Made by a program: the position numbers and the translations under genes. Of a DNA stretch of 8,035 bases, positions 1-8,035 are shown in pieces (the first letter of the stretch is position 1; each line of letters opens with the position of its first letter). The notes below the pieces were generated by a model. It ran no database searches, was not told the origin of the DNA, and saw only the letters and a program-made list of their open reading frames with translations. The stretch is from positions 1 through 8,035 of the forward strand of contig JAUUZB010000124.1 in NCBI GenBank assembly GCA_030590185.1, given 5' to 3'. This DNA comes from Deltaproteobacteria bacterium. Lineage in GTDB: Bacteria > Myxococcota > XYA12-FULL-58-9 > JAUUZB01.

Positions 1-2570
<2,570 letters not shown>

Positions 2571-2590
2571 GATCCCCACCTCTCGTTACT

Positions 2591-2602
2591 GGATCTTATC
2601 CG
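2591..2602. promoter_or_regulatory. Candidate operator half (GGAT-N3-ATCC), overlaps -10
   Basis: The plus strand reads GGAT-CTT-ATCCG, an inverted repeat with a 3-base centre. It covers the proposed -10 element. A matching element lies 35 bp upstream, centre to centre. Confidence 0.35.
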
Positions 2603-2624
2603 ATTCGACGCCCTGACCTGTCAA
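2595..2624 (-). promoter_or_regulatory. Candidate sigma70-type promoter for the MopE-type gene
   Basis: On the minus strand a perfect -35 hexamer TTGACA (2624-2619) is followed after 18 bp by GATAAG (2600-2595), a 4/6 match to the -10 consensus. Transcription would start near 2588, giving a leader of about 18 nt with AGAGG 8 nt before the ATG at 2570. It lies in the 114-bp gap after the DsbA-like gene. Confidence 0.5.
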
Positions 2625-2639
2625 CGGATTGCATCCGTT
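2623..2639. promoter_or_regulatory. Candidate operator or hairpin (AACGGAT-N3-ATCCGTT)
   Basis: A perfect 7-bp inverted repeat, AACGGAT-TGC-ATCCGTT on the plus strand, overlaps the last two bases of the -35 element and extends upstream of it. No U-tract follows on the minus strand, so an intrinsic terminator for the upstream DsbA-like gene is less likely than a protein-binding site. Confidence 0.4.
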
Positions 2640-2684
2640 CACGACGAGATGCGTCATGTCCCGGCCAGACCGGGTGCAGAGCGC

Positions 2685-3548
2685 CTACTTGGACTTCTTG
2701 GTTTTGGACTTGGACTTCTTGGCCTTGGCCTTGGCCTTGGCCTTGGCGTGGGCCTCGCTGAGCACCTCGACCAGGGTGTCGATGTCGAGACGGCCGTCGT
2801 ATTTGGCGCCGTTGATGAACAAGGTGGGGGTGGCGTCGACGCCGTTGCGGCGGCCCTCCTTATAAGAGGCCACCAGCGCGGTGCGGGTTTGGGGAGACTT
2901 GAGCTGAGTCTTGAAGGCGGCCTCGTCGATGCCGACCGCTGCGGCCCATCCCGGCAGCCGCTCCGGGGCAAAGGAGTCGAAGCCCTCGTAGAGGCGCAGC
3001 AAGAACGGCCAGAAACGGCCGAGCTTGGCTGCGGCGATCATGCCCATGCCGCCTTCCTTGGCGCCGGGGTGATTGCGCAGGGGGAAGGGGCGGAAGTAGA
3101 GCTTGACCTTGCCCTCGAGCCGGCCGGCGGTCACCTCCTGGTGGAGCTGAATGGTCAGCCCCTTGCAAAACGGGCAGCGCGGGCAGGCGTACTCCACCAA
3201 GGTAACCGGGGCGCTCGCCGGGCCGGCCCGGGTCGCCTCGTCGAGATCGATATCGACCACGCCGTTGGTCGCGGTCTGACCGGTCCGCGCCGCGATGGCG
3301 GTTTTGATCTCGCTGCGGGACTTGCCCTCCCACACCCAGCGACAAACCTCCTCGAGCAGGTCGAGCCCGATGGGGCAGCGCTCTTGGGGCTGGTCACACG
3401 GCTCACCTTGGGCCGACGCGGGGATCGGGCCCCCGATCAGCTCCTCGACCATGTCGCGTTCCTTGTCGGTGAGCATGTCACAGCTCGAGGCGCTCGCCGA
3501 TGCCGGCAGCACCATCCCGAGGATCGCAAGAGCAACCCAGCGTGCCAT
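2685..3548 (-). CDS. DsbA-family (Thioredoxin_4) secreted thiol oxidoreductase with Lys/Ala-rich tail
   Basis: This is a 287-residue predicted periplasmic disulfide oxidoreductase or isomerase. The signal peptide is residues 1-20, with likely cleavage after ASASA. Residues 21-95 are a helical, Cys-bearing extension; its segment EEVCRWVWEGKSRSEI vaguely recalls the CcmH helical region (weak). The thioredoxin-like domain spans about 105-265, with the active site in VEYACPRCPFCKG. By alignment to the family's E-Y-x-S/D-x-x-C-P-x-C pattern, the catalytic pair is Cys125/Cys128. Cys122 is an extra residue where Ser or Asp is usual. The cis-Pro loop is ATPTLFING (Pro241). The tail from about 266 is alternating Ala-Lys then Lys/Ser. 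AGGAGA lies 4 nt before the ATG. The gene follows the lipoprotein operon after 84 bp and could be co-transcribed with it. It precedes a Cys-rich gene that is a natural client. The family call is firm; oxidase versus isomerase is not resolved. Confidence 0.88.
   Translation of the reverse strand: MARWVALAILGMVLPASASASSCDMLTDKERDMVEELIGGPIPASAQGEPCDQPQERCPIGLDLLEEVCRWVWEGKSRSEIKTAIAARTGQTATNGVVDIDLDEATRAGPASAPVTLVEYACPRCPFCKGLTIQLHQEVTAGRLEGKVKLYFRPFPLRNHPGAKEGGMGMIAAAKLGRFWPFLLRLYEGFDSFAPERLPGWAAAVGIDEAAFKTQLKSPQTRTALVASYKEGRRNGVDATPTLFINGAKYDGRLDIDTLVEVLSEAHAKAKAKAKAKKSKSKTKKSK
2718..2747. repeat. Hexanucleotide tandem repeat (CTTGGC)5
   Basis: Five perfect copies of CTTGGC (GCCAAG on the coding strand) encode the Ala-Lys run near the C-terminus of the DsbA-like protein. 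The unit is a multiple of three, so slippage would change tail length in two-residue steps without a frameshift. Confidence 0.9.
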
Positions 3549-3552
3549 CGTG

Positions 3553-3558
3553 TCTCCT
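3553..3558 (-). promoter_or_regulatory. Ribosome binding site AGGAGA of the DsbA-like gene
   Basis: AGGAGA lies 4 nt before the ATG at 3548 and fixes this start, which also gives a clean signal peptide. Confidence 0.7.
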
Positions 3559-3587
3559 GACGACTCGCGGCGCTCGTACGCCGCACC

Positions 3588-3605
3588 CGCCGTTGTCCTA
3601 CGGCG
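3588..3605. other. Small stem-loop in the 84-bp gap between lipoprotein and DsbA-like genes
   Basis: A 6-bp perfect inverted repeat (CGCCGT / ACGGCG, 6-base loop) sits in the 3549-3632 gap. No T-tract follows on the minus strand, so it is a poor terminator. No convincing promoter is visible in the gap, which leaves co-transcription of the DsbA-like gene with the upstream operon possible. Confidence 0.3.
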
Positions 3606-3632
3606 TTGCCATACGGTAAGGCCGATAGCCCC

Positions 3633-4175
3633 TTACTGACAAGAGCCGGCCACGCAGGTTTGGCTGCCGCCACAATCCTCGGGCACCACGCACTCGTCAA
3701 CGCACAGGCCGACCACGCTGCAGATCTGTGCGGTGCAGTCGTTGTCCACCAGACAATCGAGGGCGCCGCTGCAGCCCTGTTGCGGCACCGTATGGAACGT
3801 GCTCTCGACTTGCACGCCGAGCTCATCCCCGTCGACGCTGGTCAGCTGGGGATCGAGCTGAATCAAATAGTCGGCGCCATAGTCGAGCGCCCCGGTCGGG
3901 AGCAGGTGCACCGTCGCCGTGTCGGCGAAATAGGTGCGCTCCACCGTCACCGCGACGCTGTCACGGGAGAGCAGCACGGTGCTGTCGGTGATGCTGCTCT
4001 CCTCGAGCGACGCGGAGAAGGTGATCCAGATCTCGGTGTCGGTCGGGATGCAGGTGGCGTTGCCGCTCGGGTACCAGTTGATCACCGAGACCACGTCGAT
4101 CACCCGGGTCTCGGGCGACGCACAGGCGGCCAGGGAACAGACCATCACCACTCCGAAGAGACGCTCAATTCGCAT
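3633..4175 (-). CDS. Lipoprotein with Big_5/SbsA Ig-like domain and Cys-rich tail
   Basis: This is a 180-residue predicted lipoprotein. The ATG at 4175 is preferred because it gives a textbook lipoprotein signal (MRIERLFGVVMVCSLAAC, lipobox LAAC, Cys18). An in-frame start at 4289 would put 38 Arg/Pro-rich residues in front of it. Residues 25-135 match the Big_5 (SbsA Ig-like) pattern: VINWYPSG, ITFSASLE, then LLPTGALDYGADYLIQLD. Residues 135-180 hold nine Cys in a CxxxxDC...C...G.C pattern ending GGSQTCVAGSCQ, which the neighbouring paralog lacks. The start overlaps the end of the upstream gene by 11 nt, so translational coupling is likely; the only Shine-Dalgarno-like sequence is a weak GGGGTG. 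Cys42 and Cys135 match two Cys in the paralog and may form a conserved disulfide. It is probably exported to the outer membrane; function unknown. Confidence 0.8.
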   Translation of the reverse strand: MRIERLFGVVMVCSLAACASPETRVIDVVSVINWYPSGNATCIPTDTEIWITFSASLEESSITDSTVLLSRDSVAVTVERTYFADTATVHLLPTGALDYGADYLIQLDPQLTSVDGDELGVQVESTFHTVPQQGCSGALDCLVDNDCTAQICSVVGLCVDECVVPEDCGGSQTCVAGSCQ

Positions 4176-4620
4176 CGTAGCACCCCGCCGCCGCCACGGT
4201 TTCAAAGGAGGAGCGCAGCTCGAGCACCAACTGGCCCTGGGTGAGCCCCATGATCTCCTGGGAGGCAACCAGCTCGTAGTCGGTGGCATACTCCAGACTG
4301 TCGAGGGGAAGCAGCTCGATGGTCTGGGTCGCCGAATCGTAGGTCGTGGCGGCCTCCACCGCGCCGTCCGGTCCCTCGAGATAGAAGCTCGCGGCGCTCA
4401 CCGTCTCGGTCTCGAGCTCGTCGGAGAAGGTCGCGGTGGCACGAAAGTCGCCGGGCGTCACCGCGATGCAGCGCGACCCTTGGTTCGGCGCCCAGCTCAC
4501 CACCCGCAGGGTGTCGACCTCGACCTTGGGGGGCGGGCCGCAGGCGCTCGCCGCCAAGGCGATGCCCAGGCCGAGAAGCCATCGGGTCGTTGCGCGCGTG
4601 GCGATGGGTTGCCGGTTCAT
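4165..4620 (-). CDS. Lipoprotein with Big_5/SbsA Ig-like domain
   Basis: This is a 151-residue predicted lipoprotein, paralogous to the next gene. The signal peptide runs from MNRQPIATRATTRWLLG to the lipobox ASAC (Cys27). A start at 4620 is supported by AGGGGA 6 nt upstream and by the signal peptide; the frame is open further back to 5022, but that stretch is antisense-like Arg/Ser-rich sequence overlapping the outer-membrane gene. Residues 35-147 are the Ig-like domain: VVSWAPNQGSRCIAV, ATFSDELE, LLPLDSLEYATDYELV, and a closing SSFETVAAAGC. Cys51 and Cys147 correspond to Cys42 and Cys135 of the paralog. It begins 19 nt after the outer-membrane protein gene and overlaps the following gene by 11 nt, so all three look like one operon. 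A structural or partner role for the outer-membrane protein is inferred only. Confidence 0.8.
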   Translation of the reverse strand: MNRQPIATRATTRWLLGLGIALAASACGPPPKVEVDTLRVVSWAPNQGSRCIAVTPGDFRATATFSDELETETVSAASFYLEGPDGAVEAATTYDSATQTIELLPLDSLEYATDYELVASQEIMGLTQGQLVLELRSSFETVAAAGCYDAN

Positions 4621-4639
4621 CGAATTTCCCCTGGGTGCC

Positions 4640-6802
4640 TCAAAAAACATAGCGATAGAATAGCTGCGCCTCGATAGCGCTGGGCCTGAAACCGCGCACC
4701 ACCTCTCGCAGCACGCCCTTGCGGCCCCAGGTGTAACCGACCTCGAGCGCTGCCCACCCTGGGCCGGCTTCAACCTCGAGCGCCGCCCAGGGCCCGAGGG
4801 CAAATACCCAATCGTCATCCTTGATCGTCGTGCCCTGCGACTCGCGTTGGGCCAGCAGGAAGAAGGTGGCGACACTGAGACCGACATCGACCCGCGCCGG
4901 GAGCTTGCGGAGAAAGGGCATGCGGAAACGATGACGGAAGGAGGGTCGCAGGGCGATCGGCATGGCGTGCACCGTGGCGCCAGCGTTGAGCACCACCTGG
5001 CTCGGATCCGCGACCGCGGCATTCAGGGAGTGGTACTGGTAACCGAGCCGCAGCGCGATCGCCAGGCGCTCGGACCAGAAGGGGAGGGTGTATTGAAATT
5101 CCGCCGACAGGGACCAGCTCGGCGGGCCGCCCCACATGGGCATGGCCATGCCGGATCCGATGCTAACATCGAACACCTGCTCCCGATCCGAGGCGCCGAG
5201 AATCCGCTCGATCACCTCCTCCTTGATTACGACCTCTTCGACCGACGCGCCACCGGCACCCGCAAATCCAAACTCATCCCCGGCCATGGCCATCGACATT
5301 TGCATCGCCGACTTTTCCTCGGCCTCGAAGCGATAGCCCACCGCCAGCTCCCCCACCTCGGAGGATAGTTGGACCGAGAAGCGACTCAGCTGGGGCGCCA
5401 GGACCAGGCGATACTCCAGGGGCGCCGAGGGGTAGAGATCGCGACCGCCGTCCACCTCCCAGGTCTTGGCCACCGGCAGCTCGATCTGCACGGTGCGCAA
5501 CAGGACGTCGTTCTCCAGGATCGCGACGTTGACCGATGTGGTCGGGGCGTCGGGCGTGGGGTAGAGGCGGAAGAAACGCAGCACCACCGCCCCCGGACCA
5601 TCGACCATGAAATCGAACGGGCGCTCGATGTCGATGACGCTGCACGGACGTTCGTCGGAGTCGTTGTAGAGGGTCACCGTCTCGGACTCACGCAGGAAGC
5701 CATCGCGGCTCTCACCGCGGCGGATGCGATCGGCGAGGGCCTCGATGACCGCCGGGTCGACGCTGACATCCGGCAGGTCGAGTCCGTCATCAAAGGGCAA
5801 CATCGGTTCATCAGCCGCGGCGCCGGCACCATCCGCGAGGGCTGGCTCAGCGTCGGGGCCCGCTAACCCAGGCTCGTCACCGGGCATCGCTAACGCCGGC
5901 TCGCCGCCGGGCATCGCCAACGCCGGTTCATCACCGGGCATCGCTAACGCAGGCTCGTCGCCGGGCATCGCTAACGCGGGCTCGTCACCTGGCATCGCCA
6001 GCGCCGGTTCATCACCGGGCATCGTTAGCGCAGGTTCGTCATCGGCCAAGGGCGGTGGCGGCTCCGGCGGGGGCAGGGTGTCCGCGGCGGCGACCAGCGA
6101 CTCCTCCTCCGGCTCGATCGGCTCGACGATCACCGGCAGCGGCTTGCGTTTGCCCTTGGGGTAGAACTCGATGCTGACCAAGGCGGCGCGCGCGCCAGCC
6201 AAGGACAAGCCGATGCTGTGGGCCCCGTCCTTGAGCTTGAGCTTGACGGTTTTTGGCTTGGAGATGATTAAGTCACGACGACCGATCACCATGGCGCGCT
6301 TTTGGGGCCGAGCCTTGACCTTCATCACCTTGTTTGGCTTGCCGTCGAGGGTGGTCCGGATCTGAAGCGTCGGACCGCCGCGGGCCTTCATCGCTTGCCA
6401 GCCAACGATGATCAGCTTGCCCTTGCCGGGGACCTCGAAGTTGAACGGCTGCCCCTTGATCAACTCGAAGACCGTGCTGGTCTTGCGTTTGACCTTCAGC
6501 TCAAACGTGGTGACGTCGGCGGTAATCTTGACCACCGGGACAGCAGCCATCGGCGCGGCCGCCAAGGCTGGCTCCTCGGACCCCGGGGCACCCATCAAGG
6601 GCGGGTCGTCAAACAGCGAAGGCTCCGCCGCCTCTTCCCGGGCTTTCTTGCGTTTCTTTTTGCCCTTTTTGCCCTTCTTCGAACGCCGGGCGACCAGGGT
6701 GGCGCCGTCGTCGGCGACCAGGGTCGCATTCGGGATCGCTAGCTCGGGCTCAGACACGCCGGGCAACAGCCCAGCCACGGCCATGATCACGATCCAATAC
6801 AC
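4640..6802 (-). CDS. Predicted outer-membrane beta-barrel protein with duplicated beta-rich domains and DEPALAMPG repeats
   Basis: This is a 720-residue protein from GTG at 6802, chosen because AGGAGA ends 6 nt upstream. An in-frame GTG at 6859 has no such site and would lie upstream of the proposed transcription start. Parts in order: a hydrophobic N-terminus MYWIVIMAVAGLLPGV (a signal peptide lacking the usual positive charges in this start); a basic stretch at 39-55 (KKGKKGKKKRKK); beta-rich domain 1 (about 110-214); a Pro/acidic linker (227-340) with DEPALAMPG repeats; beta-rich domain 2 (about 386-492); a Met/Gly-rich stretch and short helix (498-537); and alternating aromatic strands at 545-720 ending in FYRYVF. 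The C-terminal Phe and strand pattern are typical of outer-membrane barrels. It is the first gene of a likely three-gene operon with two lipoproteins. I do not recognise a named family for the non-barrel domains. Confidence 0.75.
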   Translation of the reverse strand: MYWIVIMAVAGLLPGVSEPELAIPNATLVADDGATLVARRSKKGKKGKKKRKKAREEAAEPSLFDDPPLMGAPGSEEPALAAAPMAAVPVVKITADVTTFELKVKRKTSTVFELIKGQPFNFEVPGKGKLIIVGWQAMKARGGPTLQIRTTLDGKPNKVMKVKARPQKRAMVIGRRDLIISKPKTVKLKLKDGAHSIGLSLAGARAALVSIEFYPKGKRKPLPVIVEPIEPEEESLVAAADTLPPPEPPPPLADDEPALTMPGDEPALAMPGDEPALAMPGDEPALAMPGDEPALAMPGGEPALAMPGDEPGLAGPDAEPALADGAGAAADEPMLPFDDGLDLPDVSVDPAVIEALADRIRRGESRDGFLRESETVTLYNDSDERPCSVIDIERPFDFMVDGPGAVVLRFFRLYPTPDAPTTSVNVAILENDVLLRTVQIELPVAKTWEVDGGRDLYPSAPLEYRLVLAPQLSRFSVQLSSEVGELAVGYRFEAEEKSAMQMSMAMAGDEFGFAGAGGASVEEVVIKEEVIERILGASDREQVFDVSIGSGMAMPMWGGPPSWSLSAEFQYTLPFWSERLAIALRLGYQYHSLNAAVADPSQVVLNAGATVHAMPIALRPSFRHRFRMPFLRKLPARVDVGLSVATFFLLAQRESQGTTIKDDDWVFALGPWAALEVEAGPGWAALEVGYTWGRKGVLREVVRGFRPSAIEAQLFYRYVF
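5873..6034. repeat. 27-bp in-frame tandem repeat (six units)
   Basis: Six consecutive 27-bp units begin at 5873, 5900, 5927, 5954, 5981 and 6008. They encode DEPALAMPG with small changes (DEPALTMPG, GEPALAMPG). Degenerate copies lie at both edges, in the coding for DEPGLAGPD and AEPALADGA. The units differ mostly at third codon positions, so the peptide is conserved more than the DNA. Confidence 0.93.
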
Positions 6803-6808
6803 GTCCAG

Positions 6809-6814
6809 TCTCCT
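6809..6814 (-). promoter_or_regulatory. Ribosome binding site AGGAGA, decides GTG start at 6802
   Basis: AGGAGA is separated by 6 nt from GTG at 6802-6800. Its first three bases fall in the 3' arm of a stem-loop (6812-6829). Confidence 0.6.
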
Positions 6815-6829
6815 GGGGTGCGCCCCAAG
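6812..6829 (-). promoter_or_regulatory. Stem-loop overlapping the ribosome binding site
   Basis: The transcript reads CUUGGGG-CGCA-CCCCAGG, a 7-bp stem with one G-U pair and a 4-base loop. The AGG of the ribosome binding site is in its 3' arm. If transcription starts near 6826, the stem would be shortened to its GGGG/CCCC core at the very 5' end. Confidence 0.35.
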
Positions 6830-6832
6830 GGA

Positions 6833-6861
6833 ATTATCCCATCCCCTTCGGATGCCCACAA
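6833..6861 (-). promoter_or_regulatory. Candidate promoter of the outer-membrane protein operon
   Basis: On the minus strand TTGTGG (6861-6856, 3/6 match to -35) is followed after 17 bp by GATAAT (6838-6833, 5/6 match to -10). The predicted start near 6826 leaves a leader of about 24 nt before GTG 6802. It lies in the 103-bp gap (6803-6905) after clpA, in which I see no convincing intrinsic terminator. Confidence 0.4.
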
Positions 6862-6905
6862 GGTTTTGGACGCCTAGAAAGCGCGCCAGGGCCTAGATAT
6901 CCCCG

Positions 6906-7903
<998 letters not shown>

Positions 7904-7904
<1 letters not shown>

Positions 7905-7906
7905 GG
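7904..7906. other. Head-to-head junction between two different clpA-type D2 fragments
   Basis: Minus-strand ClpA homology reaches TARIP, ending at 7904. Plus-strand Clp homology begins at EKPIG, starting at 7906. The two coding fragments are on opposite strands with no intergenic sequence. The first 9 bp of the plus fragment, GGAGAAGCC (7905-7913), recur inverted at 7741-7749 inside the minus gene, because both encode the E-K-P of the same motif. Confidence 0.85.
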
Positions 7907-8035
7907 AGAAGCCGATTGGCTCCTTCCTCTTCGCTGGCCCCACTGGAGTGGGCAAGACCGAACTGAGCCGTCAGTTGGCCAAGTGCCTGGGCATCAGTTT
8001 CGTGCGCTTCGACATGAGCGAATACAGCGAGAAGC
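7906..8035 (+). pseudogene. Partial ClpA-type AAA+ D2 fragment (second, divergent copy)
   Basis: The plus strand encodes 43 residues of a Clp D2 domain running off the right edge: [10 protein letters not shown], Walker A GPTGVGKT, then [17 protein letters not shown] and DMSEYSEK. It agrees with the minus-strand ClpA at 33 of 43 positions and differs at many silent sites, so it is a paralog or a gene from another source, not a copy of the same locus. It begins in the middle of D2, about 55 residues after the point where the minus fragment begins. An ATG in the same frame at 7894, preceded by GGGAGGGG, looks accidental because it lies within the antisense of the minus gene. It may be a true gene remnant or a chimeric join. 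Confidence 0.8.

Noticed and set aside
2660..2674. CCCGG-N5-CCGGG hairpin as a terminator for the DsbA-like gene
   Set aside because: The stem is only 5 bp and no T-tract follows on the minus strand.
4176..4289. Upstream start for the second lipoprotein gene
   Set aside because: It would add 38 Trp/Arg/Pro-rich residues before a perfect lipoprotein signal peptide and extend deep into the preceding gene.
4621..5022. Upstream start for the first lipoprotein gene
   Set aside because: The extension overlaps the barrel-coding end of the outer-membrane gene in another phase and has shadow-frame composition; the signal peptide begins at 4620.
5369..5866. Plus-strand open frame of 165 codons
   Set aside because: It is antisense to the outer-membrane protein gene, whose own frame has repeats, a barrel end and a good start; no recognisable domain appears in the antisense translation.
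5873..6034. Possible CRISPR-like array
   Set aside because: The 27-bp units are directly contiguous with no spacers and lie in frame in a coding gene.
7905..7955. N-terminal extension of the minus-strand clpA frame to a TTG at 7955
   Set aside because: Its residues are the antisense of the plus-strand Walker A region and do not match ClpA; an in-frame TGA follows at 7973-7971.

Overview
The window is a high-GC stretch that most resembles a myxobacterial or other deltaproteobacterial-type genome (Myxococcota-like). This placement is an inference from three things: long secreted proteins with MopE-type CDGxDNDCDG repeats, several lipoproteins, and the ClpA sequence. Every complete gene lies on the minus strand. 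The only plus-strand coding signal is a fragment at the right edge.

Reading along the minus strand from the right: positions 6906-7904 hold the C-terminal (D2) half of the AAA+ unfoldase ClpA, with an intact C-terminus but no N-domain or D1. Directly abutting it, head to head at about 7904-7906, is a different ClpA-type D2 fragment on the plus strand (7906-8035). Such a junction is either a real rearrangement or an assembly/amplification chimera. After a 103-bp gap with a candidate promoter comes a three-gene envelope cluster. It starts with a large predicted outer-membrane protein (4640-6802) that has two similar beta-rich domains, a 27-bp tandem repeat coding for DEPALAMPG units, and a C-terminal beta-barrel. 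Two paralogous small lipoproteins with Big_5/SbsA-like Ig folds follow (4165-4620 and 3633-4175). They are 19 nt and -11 nt from their upstream neighbours and so probably form one operon.

After an 84-bp gap comes a secreted DsbA-family thiol oxidoreductase (2685-3548) with an unusual CPRCPFC active-site region and a Lys/Ala tail. A 114-bp gap follows with a good sigma70-type promoter that overlaps repeated GGAT-Nn-ATCC palindromes. Last is a very long Cys/Asp-rich secreted protein (1-2570, running off the left edge). It has ten complete MopE-type motifs in an A-B-B, A-B-B, A-B, A-B order, and then the first residues of what looks like a right-handed beta-helix domain.

Taken together, positions 1-6802 look like a cell-envelope/surface locus. 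It has an outer-membrane protein, two outer-membrane-type lipoproteins, a periplasmic disulfide catalyst, and a protein with more than 70 cysteines that would need one. That functional link is inference. I see no RNA genes, CRISPR array, insertion sequence, phage gene or recognisable defence system. No stretch longer than about 115 bases lacks a gene.
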